A stretch of DNA of 64,000 bases. It comes from Streptomyces spiramyceticus (GTDB lineage: Bacteria; Actinomycetota; Actinomycetes; Streptomycetales; Streptomycetaceae). The position numbers and the translations under genes are program-made. Shown one piece after another: positions 9,006-17,099 of this stretch. Position 1 is the stretch's first letter; each line of letters opens with the position of its first letter. The notes under the pieces are model-generated. The model ran no database searches, was not told the DNA's origin, and was given only the letters and a program-made list of their open reading frames with translations. The stretch covers positions 316,001 through 380,000 of the forward strand of contig NZ_JARBAX010000001.1 in the NCBI RefSeq assembly GCF_028807635.1. The letters run 5' to 3'.

Positions 9006-9354
9006 GCGAAGAGTGTGCCGCACCCCCGAACGCCCGCCTCCCCGGGGTTGCTCAGGACAGCCAAGTGCTACCCCCCAACACACACCTAGGCACCGCCACC
9101 CGGGCCGCGCCCGAAGCACGGCACGCATCAGGCCCCGACCCAAGCACGTGCCCTGCCCGATCCGCCCCGCCCCGCCCTCATGCGACGCGTCAGGACGTCC
9201 GCCCTGTCCGGCCTCCCGTCAGAGCCCGGCCAGGCCGACGCGTCGGCGAGCGCCCGTGCGCTCGCGCGACGCGTCGGGCCGGATCGGGTCGCGTCGGGCC
9301 GGGTCGGGCGATCAGCCGGGCCACCACTGTCGGGCGATCGGCACGGTCAGCGCG
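9006..9354. other. 349-bp intergenic region with GTCGGGCC-type direct repeats
   Basis: No gene is supported here. The stretch is extremely GC-rich and contains repeated GTCGGGC units at about 9274-9340 (two copies of GTCGGGCGATC near 9304 and 9331). It also holds the tuf3 terminator hairpin described separately and the promoter region of the patatin gene near 9005. Confidence 0.6.
9237..9275 (-). terminator. Strong hairpin downstream of tuf3
   Basis: A 17-bp stem with a single bulged G closes a four-base CCGT loop (arms 9237-9253 and 9258-9275). It lies about 80 bases after the tuf3 stop codon on the minus strand. It lacks a U-tract, as many Streptomyces terminators do. Its palindromic base repeats GACGCGTC at both ends. 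Confidence 0.6.
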
Positions 9355-10554
9355 TCAGGCGACCAGCCCCGTCACCGTTCCGGCGCCGACCGTGCGGCCG
9401 CCCTCTCGGATTGCGAAGCCCAGGCCGGGCTCCAGGGGCACCGCGCGGCCCAGCTCTACGGTCAGGGTGACCGTGTCGCCGGGGCGCGCTACCGGCGTCT
9501 CGCCGAGGTCGATGTCGCCCACGACGTCCGCAGTGCGGATGTAGAACTGCGGCCGGTAGCCCGTCGCGACCGGTGTCGTGCGACCGCCCTCCCGCGCCGA
9601 CAGGACGTACACCTGCGCGGTGAAGCGCCGACTGGGCGTGACGCTGCCGGGGGCGGCCACCACGTGGCCCCGGCGCACCGCGTCGCGCGGCATGCCGCGC
9701 AGCAGCAGCGCGACGTTGTCCCCGGCCTCGGCGGACTCCATCGGCTTCCCGAAGGTTTCCAGGCCGGTGACGACCGTCTCGCCCGCTTTCCATGTCACAG
9801 TCGCGCCCAGGACCTCCACCCGGTCGCCGACCCTGATGGTGCCGCGCTCGACGGCGCCGGTGACGACCGTGCCGCGCCCGGTGATGGTCAGCACGTTCTC
9901 GACGGGCATGAGGAACGGCGCGTCCGTGTACCGCTCCGGAATCGGTACGTACGTGTCCACCGCGTCCAGCAGTGCCTCGATCGCCGCCGCCCAGCGCGGG
10001 TCTCCCTCCAGGGCCTTCAGCCCGGAGACCCGTACGACCGGCACGGCGTCGCCGCCGTAACCGTGCGCGGAGAGCAGTTCGCGTACCTCCAGCTCGACCA
10101 GGTCGGTCAGCACAGCGTCCTCGCCGTCGTCGACGGCGTCGGCCTTGTTGAGGGCGACGACGATGTGGTCGACACCGACCTGGCGGGCGAGCAGGACGTG
10201 TTCGGCGGTCTGCGGCATGATCCCGTCGAGCGCGGACACGACGAGGATCGCCCCGTCGAGCTGCGCGGCTCCGGTGACCATGTTCTTGACGTAGTCGGCG
10301 TGGCCGGGCATGTCGACGTGGGCGTAGTGCCTGGTGTCGGTCTCGTACTCGACGTGCGCGATGTTGATGGTGATGCCGCGCTGCGCCTCCTCGGGGGCCC
10401 GGTCGATGCGGTCGAACGGCACGAAAGTGCCCGCCCCGCGCTCGCTCAGGACCTTGGTGATGGCGGCGGTCAGGGTGGTCTTGCCGTGGTCGACGTGGCC
10501 CATGGTGCCGATGTTCAGGTGCGGCTTGGTGCGCACGTATGCCGTCTTGGGCAT
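9355..10554 (-). CDS. tuf3: Elongation factor Tu, divergent third copy (EF-Tu3)
   Basis: The 399-residue protein is an EF-Tu GTPase that delivers aminoacyl-tRNA to the ribosome. G1 GHVDHGKT is at 19-26, the switch I RGITIN at 59-64, G3 DMPGH at 81-85 and G4 NKAD at 136-139; domains 2 and 3 follow to the conserved [13 protein letters not shown] end. It differs from the main tuf1 type: canonical DCPGH is DMPGH, NKCD is NKAD, and it stands alone instead of behind fusA. From memory this matches the Streptomyces tuf3 (SCO1321 type), which is reported to be expressed under amino-acid starvation. SD GAGGAA lies eight bases before ATG 10554. Confidence 0.93.
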   Translation of the reverse strand: MPKTAYVRTKPHLNIGTMGHVDHGKTTLTAAITKVLSERGAGTFVPFDRIDRAPEEAQRGITINIAHVEYETDTRHYAHVDMPGHADYVKNMVTGAAQLDGAILVVSALDGIMPQTAEHVLLARQVGVDHIVVALNKADAVDDGEDAVLTDLVELEVRELLSAHGYGGDAVPVVRVSGLKALEGDPRWAAAIEALLDAVDTYVPIPERYTDAPFLMPVENVLTITGRGTVVTGAVERGTIRVGDRVEVLGATVTWKAGETVVTGLETFGKPMESAEAGDNVALLLRGMPRDAVRRGHVVAAPGSVTPSRRFTAQVYVLSAREGGRTTPVATGYRPQFYIRTADVVGDIDLGETPVARPGDTVTLTVELGRAVPLEPGLGFAIREGGRTVGAGTVTGLVA

Positions 10555-10896
10555 GGTGATCTTCCTCGGAAGCTCGAAGCGTGATGGGGACCCCTGGGCC
10601 TTGCCGACCCTCCCCCTGTGGGGTCCGCCGGACGATCCGGGAAGGGTCAGCTTCGGGCGCCGCCGAAGGGCGCTGCGGCAGCGGCGAATGCCGGTGCCAG
10701 TGCGGTTGCGAGCGCGGTTGCGACTGCGACTGCGGCCGCTGCGGGGAATGCCCGGAACGCGGCAGCCTTCGGCGCGTCCGCGACTGCGGACCGCGCTGCG
10801 AGGAAGGCGTACCTGGACATAGCGCTGATCATGGCTGACGGGCGGGGCCGCGTCGAATGGTTTTCGCGCCCCTGGTACGGGAGTTCAGCAGGGAGG
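10555..10896. other. 342-bp tuf3 upstream region with low-complexity GCG/GCT repeats
   Basis: From about 10660 to 10800 the sequence is a degenerate repeat of TGCGGTTGCGA-like units. These translate as Ala-rich in one plus frame and one minus frame and as Cys-rich in another plus frame. None of the three has a Shine-Dalgarno sequence, a domain or a balanced composition, so I do not call a gene. The region must hold the tuf3 promoter and leader, since tuf3 reads leftward from 10554. Confidence 0.5.
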
Positions 10897-11595
10897 TCAG
10901 AGGTTCTTGAGTGCCTCGCGCACCGACAGCGGCGCGAGCCGGTCCCTTGATCCCTCGACGAAGTCGCGTACCGCCGCCGGATCGGTCTTGGCGTACTCGC
11001 GCAGGCTCCAGCCGATGGCTTTGCGGATGAAGAAGTCGGCGTGGCGGGACTGGCGCAGGCAGTAGCCGAACAGCCGCTCCGCGTCGGTCGCTTCCTTGTA
11101 GCGGAGCTGGTGGAGCAGCGCCGTGCGTGCGACCCAGAGGTTCGCGTCCTCGATCCACGCGTCCATGACGGCCTTCAGCTCGGGATCGGCGGCGACCATC
11201 GGGCCGACGACATGCGCGGCGAGCGTGTCGACGGTGTCCCACCAGGGAGTGGTGACGACAAGATGCCGTACGACGGGCAGGAAGCCGGACGAGCAGCGCG
11301 CGACGTGGCGGCGCAGATAGTCGACGGCGAAGTAGTGGTACTCGCGCTCACGCAGGTCCCACGCCCTCAGCGCGATCGCCGTGCAGTCCGCCTCGTCGGG
11401 ACGCGGGAGGCCGCTGAGGACCGTACGGGAGAGGACCCGGCGCTCGGGCGTGGGGATGCCGAGGAACGGTGCGATGCCCTTCATGTACGCCGCGGCCTGC
11501 GCGGCGCGCGTCGCGTCGGCGGCGGCCGGGTACACGGTGGTGAGCCGCTCCAGCACGGTGTCGGCGAGTTCGCTGGGCGGGACTCCCAAGGTCAT
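10897..11595 (-). CDS. DNA alkylation repair protein, AlkD-like HEAT-repeat glycosylase
   Basis: The 232-residue all-helical protein matches AlkD. It contains AAQAAAYMKGIAPFLGIPTPERR near the N-terminus, then repeats with the active-site region TPWWDTVDTLA (aromatic Trp residues and Asp that contact the lesion), and a final FFIRKAIGWSLREYAK that holds the backbone. AlkD excises cationic N3- and N7-alkylpurines without base flipping. ATG 11595 is taken; an in-frame GTG at 11604 would add three residues and neither has a clear ribosome-binding site. Confidence 0.88.
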   Translation of the reverse strand: MTLGVPPSELADTVLERLTTVYPAAADATRAAQAAAYMKGIAPFLGIPTPERRVLSRTVLSGLPRPDEADCTAIALRAWDLREREYHYFAVDYLRRHVARCSSGFLPVVRHLVVTTPWWDTVDTLAAHVVGPMVAADPELKAVMDAWIEDANLWVARTALLHQLRYKEATDAERLFGYCLRQSRHADFFIRKAIGWSLREYAKTDPAAVRDFVEGSRDRLAPLSVREALKNL

Positions 11596-11644
11596 GCGGT
11601 GCACATTACGGCGATCACATACCTTTCTCGGTTACTCTCCCCGG

Positions 11645-12397
11645 ATGCTCCAGCCCGCCGCCGAGCCCGCGGCCCCGCCCGCACTCCCCCCGCCCGCTGT
11701 CCCTCCCGCCGTCCCGCCCGCCGGTTTCACTCTCCGCTGCACCAAGCTGCTGCTCTCCCCGTGGTCGCGGCTCTCGCTGCTCGTGGTGGTGCTGGCCTCG
11801 GCCGCGACGACGATGTTGGTCCTCGAACCGCAGCGGCTGATCGGCGCGGGCTGGCCGCCGCAGGTGAGCGGCGGCGCGGCCGTCGTGCTGTTCGGGGTCG
11901 CGTACGGGCTGTGCACCGCAGCGTTCGTGCCGCGGCCGCTTCTCAATCTGGCGGCGGGCGCCCTGTTCGGTTCTCAGGCCGGGCTCGCATCGGCCGTCGC
12001 GGGAACGGTACTTGGTGCCGGAATCGCATTCGGGCTCGGCCGCGTGCTCGGCCAGGACGCGCTGCGGCCGCTGCTGCGCGGGCGGGCGCTGCTGGCGGCG
12101 GACGGCCAGCTGAGCCGGCACGGATTCCGCACGATGCTGGCGATCCGGCTGTTCCCCGGTGTGCCGTTCGCGGCGGCCAATTACTGTGCGGCGGTCTCGC
12201 GCATGGGGTGGCTGCCGTTCCTGCTGGCGACGGGGCTCGGTTCGATCCCGAACACGGCGGCGTACGTCGTCGCGGGCAGCAGCGCTTCGTCCCCGACGTC
12301 CCCCGCCTTCCTGATCTCGATGGCGTGCATCGCGCTGCCCGCGCTGGGCGGGGCGGTGGTCGCCTGGCGAAAGCGCCACCGCCTGCGCGGCCGTTGA
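11645..12397 (+). CDS. TVP38/TMEM64 family membrane protein (VTT domain)
   Basis: The 250-residue protein has a Pro/Ala-rich N-terminal tail of about 30 residues, then five to six membrane helices. The VTT signature region is NLAAGALFGSQAGLASAVAGTVLGAGIAFGLGR followed by MLAIRLFPGVPFAAANYCAAVSRM. The family is related to DedA and probably moves or scrambles lipids. It is divergent from the AlkD-like gene with about 49 bp between them. ATG 11645 lacks a good Shine-Dalgarno sequence. Confidence 0.82.
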   Translation: MLQPAAEPAAPPALPPPAVPPAVPPAGFTLRCTKLLLSPWSRLSLLVVVLASAATTMLVLEPQRLIGAGWPPQVSGGAAVVLFGVAYGLCTAAFVPRPLLNLAAGALFGSQAGLASAVAGTVLGAGIAFGLGRVLGQDALRPLLRGRALLAADGQLSRHGFRTMLAIRLFPGVPFAAANYCAAVSRMGWLPFLLATGLGSIPNTAAYVVAGSSASSPTSPAFLISMACIALPALGGAVVAWRKRHRLRGR

Positions 12398-12403
12398 TCC
12401 GGC

Positions 12404-12455
12404 GGATCGATCCATCGATCGAATCGATCCTTCGATAATCCAATCGATCGACGAT
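12404..12455. repeat. ATCGAT palindrome cluster between convergent genes
   Basis: This short gap between the VTT-protein stop and the thiolase stop carries four ATCGAT hexamers within about 50 bases. One lies inside the perfect 10-bp palindrome GGATCGATCC at 12404-12413. Overlapping hairpins can form on both strands, so a bidirectional termination role is possible. Confidence 0.55.
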
Positions 12456-12462
12456 CCAGCAG

Positions 12463-13632
12463 TCAGAGGGCTTCCAGCACAGTGGCGTTCGCGAGTCCGC
12501 CCGCCTCGCACATGGTCTGCAAGCCGTAGCGCGCTCCGCGTGCGCGCATCGCGTGGACGAGCGTGGTCATCAGCCGCGTGCCGCTGGCCCCCAGCGGGTG
12601 CCCCAGCGCGATCGCGCCGCCGTGCACGTTCACCTTCTCCGGGTCGGCGCCCGTCTCCTGGAGCCAGGCGAGGACGACGCTCGCGAACGCCTCGTTGACC
12701 TCGAAGAGATCGATGTCGTCCAGGCCGAGACCGGCCCGCTGCAGCACCTTCTCGGTGGCGGGCAGCACGCCGGTGAGCATCAGCAGCGGGTCCGAGCCGG
12801 TGACGGCGAAGCTGTGCAGCCGGGCGAGGGGGCGCAGGCCGAGCCGCGTGGCCGTCTCGCCGGACGTGATCAGTACGGCCGATGCACCGTCGTTGACGGG
12901 GCTGCTGTTCCCCGCGGTGACCGACCAGTCGATCTGCGGGAACCGCTCGGCGAAGACGGGGTCGACGAAGGACGGCTTCAGGCCGGCGAGTATCTCCGGT
13001 GTGGTGGCGGGCCGTACGGACTCGTCGGCTGCCACCCCGGCGATGGGCGCGATCTCGGCGCCGAAGAGACCGTCGGCCTGTGCCCGCGCGGCCCGCCGGT
13101 GCGAGGTGGTGGCGAACTCGTCCATCTGCTCCCGGCCGATGGACCACTTCGCGGCGATGAGCTCGGCGCTGATGCCCTGCGGGACGAGCCCCTCCGGATA
13201 GCGGGCGGCGACACCGGGGCCGAAGGGGTCGGCGCCCGCGGGCACGTTCGACCACATCGGTACGCGGCTCATCGACTCGACGCCGCAGGCCACGACCATG
13301 TCGTACGCACCGGACATGACGCCCTGTGCGGCAAAGTGCACGGCCTGCTGGGAGGAGCCGCACTGCCGGTCCACGGTGGTGGCGGGCACGGCCTCGGGGA
13401 ATCCGGCCGACAGCCAGGCGTACCGGGTGGTGTTCATGGCCTGTTCGCCGACCTGGTCCACGGTGCCGCCGACGACGTCGTCGACGAGGGCGGGGTCGAT
13501 GCCGCTGCGGTCGACGAGAGCCCGCAGCGCGCGGGCGAGCAGCTCGACGGGGTGTACGTGGCTGAGGGCGCCGTTGGCCTTGCCCTTGCCGATGGGAGTA
13601 CGTACCGCTTCGACGATGACGGCGTCACGCAT
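12463..13632 (-). CDS. Acetyl-CoA acetyltransferase family thiolase
   Basis: The 389-residue thiolase has the acyl-binding Cys in DRQCGSS (Cys 91), the NEAF motif, GGAIALGHPLGASG with the catalytic His about 345, and the second Cys about 375 in CEAGGLANATVLEAL. That last motif departs from the usual CxGGGQG but keeps Cys. It probably performs acyl-CoA cleavage or condensation in beta-oxidation-type lipid or aromatic catabolism. ATG 13632 is the family start (MRDAVIVEAVRTPIGKG). It is divergent from the HxlR regulator, which probably controls it. Confidence 0.9.
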   Translation of the reverse strand: MRDAVIVEAVRTPIGKGKANGALSHVHPVELLARALRALVDRSGIDPALVDDVVGGTVDQVGEQAMNTTRYAWLSAGFPEAVPATTVDRQCGSSQQAVHFAAQGVMSGAYDMVVACGVESMSRVPMWSNVPAGADPFGPGVAARYPEGLVPQGISAELIAAKWSIGREQMDEFATTSHRRAARAQADGLFGAEIAPIAGVAADESVRPATTPEILAGLKPSFVDPVFAERFPQIDWSVTAGNSSPVNDGASAVLITSGETATRLGLRPLARLHSFAVTGSDPLLMLTGVLPATEKVLQRAGLGLDDIDLFEVNEAFASVVLAWLQETGADPEKVNVHGGAIALGHPLGASGTRLMTTLVHAMRARGARYGLQTMCEAGGLANATVLEAL

Positions 13633-13662
13633 GGGTGTCTCCTTGCCCAGCCAGTGAGGGTT

Positions 13663-13704
13663 AGTTGGAAAACTGGATCCACAATAACTCCGCGAGTTGG
13701 AAAA
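13663..13704. promoter_or_regulatory. Candidate HxlR operator: two AGTTGGAAAA direct repeats
   Basis: AGTTGGAAAA occurs at 13663-13672 and 13695-13704, 32 bases apart, about three helical turns on the same face. They lie in the 99-bp gap between the divergent thiolase and HxlR genes. The sequence is AT-rich compared with its surroundings. HxlR/MarR-like dimers often bind such spaced repeats next to their own gene; this assignment is inferred. Confidence 0.6.
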
Positions 13705-13731
13705 ACAAACCCTCCCCCTTAGAGTGGCCGC

Positions 13732-14187
13732 ATGAAGGACCCTCGCCCGTGCTCGATCGCCGACACCCTCGCCCTCGTGGGCGAGAAGTACTCGCTGCTC
13801 GTACTCCGCGAGGTGTTCCTGGGCGTACGGCGCTTCGACCGCATCGCGCGCAACATCGGCGCCCCGCGCGACATCCTCACCACGCGCCTGCGCCGCCTCG
13901 TCGAGGCCGGAGTACTGGAGAAGGTCCCCTACAACGAGCGCCCCCAGCGCTTCGAGTACCGCCCCACAGAGGCGGGCCTCGAACTGGAACCCGTACTGCT
14001 CACACTCATGGCCTGGGGCGACCGTCACCTCGCCGACAAGCCCCCGGTGGATCTCGAACACTCCTGCGGCGCCCGGCTGACCCCTGTCGTCACCTGCGCG
14101 ACCTGCGGCGACAAGGTCGAACACGACGCCCTGACCCCGCACGTCCGCGCGCCCGGCTGGACACCGGCGGGCCCGGTCTCCACCTGA
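13732..14187 (+). CDS. HxlR family transcriptional regulator
   Basis: The 151-residue winged-helix protein has the HxlR pattern: a leading Cys (PCSIADTLALVGEKYSLLVLREVFLG), the recognition helix PRDILTTRLRRLVEAGVLEKVPY, and the wing RFEYRPTEAG. The C-terminal third carries C-x-x-C (TCATCGD) and another Cys at CGARL, a small potential metal-binding knuckle. It sits divergently from the thiolase, so it probably represses that gene in response to an acyl or aromatic effector. Confidence 0.88.
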   Translation: MKDPRPCSIADTLALVGEKYSLLVLREVFLGVRRFDRIARNIGAPRDILTTRLRRLVEAGVLEKVPYNERPQRFEYRPTEAGLELEPVLLTLMAWGDRHLADKPPVDLEHSCGARLTPVVTCATCGDKVEHDALTPHVRAPGWTPAGPVST

Positions 14188-14308
14188 TCCGGTACGGATA
14201 CGGGGGCTTCCCGCAGCGGCGTTCCGCGCGGACGATACGCTGCGCACCAACTGACCTGACGGCACCTGCACGCTGCTGCACAAATACATCTGGGACGGCA
14301 TTAGCCCC

Positions 14309-15184
14309 ATGAGTTGGTTCGAATCATTCATCCTCGGACTCGTCCAGGGGCTCACCGAGTTTCTGCCGATCTCGTCCAGCGCCCATCTGCGGCTCACGGC
14401 GGCTTTCGCCGGCTGGCACGACCCGGGTGCGGCCTTCACCGCGATCACCCAGATCGGCACCGAGGCGGCCGTCCTCATCTACTTCCGCAAGGACATCGCC
14501 CGGATCATCTCCGCGTGGTGCCGGTCCCTCTTCGACCGCTCGATGCGCGGGGACCACGACGCCAAGATGGGCTGGCTCGTCATCGTCGGCTCGATCCCCA
14601 TCGGCGTGCTCGGTGTCACCTTCAAGGACGAGATCGAGGGCCCGTTCCGCGATCTGCGCCTGATCGCCACCACGCTGATCGTCATGGGCATCGTCCTCGG
14701 CATCGCCGACCGCCTCGCGGCCCGCGACGAAGAGGGCGGCAAGCACCGGGCGGTCAAGGAGCGCAAGACGCTCAGGGAACTCGGCGTGCGAGACGGTCTG
14801 ATCTTCGGCGTCTGTCAGGCGATGGCCCTGATCCCGGGCGTCTCCCGCTCCGGCGCCACGATCAGTGGTGGCCTCCTGATGGGCTACACCCGCGAGGCGG
14901 CGGCCCGTTACTCCTTCCTGCTGGCCATTCCCGCCGTGCTGGCGTCAGGCGCGTTCGAGCTCAAGGACGCGAGCGAGGGCGGCCATGTGTCGTGGGGCCC
15001 GACGATCTTCGCGACGATCATCGCTTTCGTCGTCGGATACGCGGTCATCGCATGGTTCATGAAGTTCATTACGACCAAGAGCTTCATGCCGTTCGTGATC
15101 TACCGGATCGTGCTCGGCATCGTGCTGTTCATCCTGGTCGGCATGGGCGTACTGAGCCCGCACGCGGGCGAGTCGGCAGGCTGA
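14309..15184 (+). CDS. uppP: Undecaprenyl-diphosphate phosphatase
   Basis: The 291-residue integral membrane enzyme recycles undecaprenyl diphosphate to the monophosphate carrier used for peptidoglycan. The two conserved active-site motifs are clear: QGLTEFLPISSSAHL at 13-27, with the catalytic Glu and Ser residues, and PGVSRSG at about 176-182. It has about eight membrane segments and the usual family length. Bacitracin tolerance is a known consequence of the enzyme. It follows the HxlR gene with 120 bp between and probably has its own promoter. Confidence 0.95.
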   Translation: MSWFESFILGLVQGLTEFLPISSSAHLRLTAAFAGWHDPGAAFTAITQIGTEAAVLIYFRKDIARIISAWCRSLFDRSMRGDHDAKMGWLVIVGSIPIGVLGVTFKDEIEGPFRDLRLIATTLIVMGIVLGIADRLAARDEEGGKHRAVKERKTLRELGVRDGLIFGVCQAMALIPGVSRSGATISGGLLMGYTREAAARYSFLLAIPAVLASGAFELKDASEGGHVSWGPTIFATIIAFVVGYAVIAWFMKFITTKSFMPFVIYRIVLGIVLFILVGMGVLSPHAGESAG

Positions 15185-15210
15185 TCAAGGCAGGCCGCCA
15201 GGCCGGCCGA

Positions 15211-16146
15211 TCACCAATGCGAGGGGCGAGTCAGTGACGGCGAAAGCCTGGTACTGGCGTCGCCCTTCGCCGCGTTGACCTGGGACTGCGTCAGGAAGAA
15301 ACTCCCCGTGAGGTCGGCGCCGCCGAGGTCCGCGTCCCGCAGGTCGGCGCCGATCAGGTCGGCCACCCTCAGGTCGGCACCCCTGAGGTCGGCGCCGATG
15401 AGGTAGGCGCCTCTCAGGTTCGCACCGTGCAGATCGGCGCCCCTGAGGTCGGCCCCGATGAGGTCGGCGCCCCTGCGGTCCTTCTTCTTGGTTCCCTTGC
15501 GGCCCTTCTGGTGCCGGACTCCGGCCCGGACCAGTTCGCTCGTACGCAGCAGCAGAACGTTCACCTCCTGCCGGTGCGCCGCCACGTCCAGCTCCAGCAG
15601 CGAGTCGGGGCTCCCCTGCGAGAGGCGTTCGATCGTGTCGAAGGCGACGCGGAGGTCGGCGTGTATCTCGCGGGCCGGTTTCAGCGTCAGGGCCTCGGTC
15701 AGGTACCAGAGCAGCTCGTGGAGCTGGCGCACGACGGGGAGCAGGGCGAACATCTGCGGTGCGGTCTGCGGTGCCTGCCGCCAGTCCTGTCCCGCGTAGG
15801 TCACCTGGGAGATCTTCTGGCCCGCGCCGAAGCAGTCGTACACGGTGCAGCCCTGAAAGCCCTGCGGCCTCAGGCGCTCGTGAATGCCGCAACGGAAGTC
15901 CGTGTCCAGATTGGGGCACGGCTGCCCGGCGTCCTTGTCGATCGCGAAGTCCGCGGAGGCCGAGAAGGCCAGTGCGACACAACACAGTCCGAAGCAATTC
16001 CCGCAGTCGGACCGGAGGACGGAGACACCGCGGCCGGGGCGGGATTCGGCGAGTTCGCGCTGATCGGACAAGGTGCGCAGTCTCCTGGCGTACGGCGGGC
16101 TCCGCGGCTCGGCGCCCGGCTCCCCCACCGTATCCGGTGGTCCCAC
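15211..16146 (-). CDS. Pentapeptide-repeat protein with a Cys-rich N-terminal domain
   Basis: The 311-residue protein ends in about 14 A(D/N)LxG pentapeptide repeats at about residues 228-290, a right-handed quadrilateral beta-helix. The N-terminal half has a cluster of eight Cys in [19 protein letters not shown] and GCTVYDC patterns at about 48-105. It resembles Fe-S or Zn-binding CxxCxxxCC proteins of the YkgJ type. Function is unknown; pentapeptide proteins range from DNA mimics to scaffolds. GTG 16146 is the longest start; a TTG at 16071 would remove 25 residues before the domain. Confidence 0.75.
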   Translation of the reverse strand: MGPPDTVGEPGAEPRSPPYARRLRTLSDQRELAESRPGRGVSVLRSDCGNCFGLCCVALAFSASADFAIDKDAGQPCPNLDTDFRCGIHERLRPQGFQGCTVYDCFGAGQKISQVTYAGQDWRQAPQTAPQMFALLPVVRQLHELLWYLTEALTLKPAREIHADLRVAFDTIERLSQGSPDSLLELDVAAHRQEVNVLLLRTSELVRAGVRHQKGRKGTKKKDRRGADLIGADLRGADLHGANLRGAYLIGADLRGADLRVADLIGADLRDADLGGADLTGSFFLTQSQVNAAKGDASTRLSPSLTRPSHW

Positions 16147-16204
16147 AGCGAAAACCGCTGACGCCCTGGTGCTTACTGTCAGTGCCTGCGCGTACTCTTA
16201 TCGC

Positions 16205-16378
16205 ATGTACCGCTCTCCCCCGCCGTCTGGTTCCGTGCGCCCCCTCACCGAGGCGAACGAGGCGATCCGCGCGCTGGTCGAGTCGCGCGCGGACGGCGCA
16301 TGGCCTGCGGACGAGTACGAATCGCTGCTCCTGCAGTGGGCCGCGGCGGTGCGCGGCGAGGTGGCCGAAGCCGCCTGA
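16205..16378 (+). CDS. Small conserved actinobacterial protein (57 residues), unknown function
   Basis: A 57-residue protein lies in a region with no other candidate. It has a Pro/Ser-rich start, then a helical acidic region (LTEANEAIRALVESRADGAWPADEYESLLLQWAAAVRGEVAEAA) that looks like a folded amphipathic hairpin. I recall similar short hypothetical proteins in Streptomyces but cannot name a function. ATG 16205 is the nearest sensible start. Confidence 0.55.
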   Translation: MYRSPPPSGSVRPLTEANEAIRALVESRADGAWPADEYESLLLQWAAAVRGEVAEAA

Positions 16379-16547
16379 CGCTCCGGGGCGCCGCTGCTCA
16401 CGCGGTGTGCACGGGCAGAGCGCGGGCCCAAGTGGGGCAACCGCCGTTCCGCAGAGATCCCCGAACACAACCCGTACAGATCATCGAGCGCCGAGTAGCG
16501 CCGTACGGGCTCTTGGCGCGGAGCCCGCGCTGCCACAGACTGAGCCG

Positions 16548-17021
16548 ATGACACAGCGTGTGGAGCTTGCGACCGTGCTGGACCGACTGGCCGTCGATGC
16601 GGTGATCACCGGGTACGCGGTCGCCGTGGACGACGCCAACTGGTCCGACTACCGCGCCCTGTTCACCCCGGACGGCCGCGCCGACTACCGCACGGCGGGC
16701 GGCATCGAGGGCCCCGCCACCGAAGTCGCCGACTGGCTGGCCGAGACGATGCGGCTCTTCCCCGTACGTCAGCACCTCATCGTCAACCGGCGCCTGCGGC
16801 TGGAGGACCTGCACGGGGACACGGGCGACCGGGCGGAGCTCCAGGCCGACTATGTGAACCCGATGCGTTTCGAAGCCGTGCCCGGCGGCGATTCCGAATC
16901 CTCCACGGCCCCCAATTTCCTGTCCGGCGGGCGGTACACCTTCGGTCTGCGGCGCACGGAAAGCGGCTGGCTGTTGCGTTCCGTGGTCGTCCACGAGAAG
17001 TGGCGGCGTACGAGCTACTGA
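16548..17021 (+). CDS. SnoaL/NTF2-like nuclear transport factor 2 family protein
   Basis: The 157-residue cone-fold protein has the start common to SnoaL-like_4 proteins (TVLDRLAVDAVITGYAVAVDDANWSDYRALFTPDGRADY). The helix-strand order and a deep pocket lined by Asp, Tyr and His (VRQHLIVNRRLRL) suggest a small-molecule dehydratase, isomerase or a ligand-binding protein. No substrate can be assigned. ATG 16548 begins the conserved helix. It lies 78 bp before lnt. Confidence 0.8.
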   Translation: MTQRVELATVLDRLAVDAVITGYAVAVDDANWSDYRALFTPDGRADYRTAGGIEGPATEVADWLAETMRLFPVRQHLIVNRRLRLEDLHGDTGDRAELQADYVNPMRFEAVPGGDSESSTAPNFLSGGRYTFGLRRTESGWLLRSVVVHEKWRRTSY

Positions 17022-17099
17022 TCCGCCGCGGCGCCCCGCCGCCCACTGTCCGCGATCGCCGCGCTCATCCACACTGGGGACAGGACTAGGAGGCGCAGC

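Noticed and set aside
10618..10950. Ala-rich 110-codon frame before tuf3
   Set aside because: It has no ribosome-binding site, low complexity and overlaps the AlkD-like gene end.
15290..15470. Repetitive DNA that might be a minisatellite
   Set aside because: The 15-bp periodicity comes from the pentapeptide repeats encoded on the minus strand.
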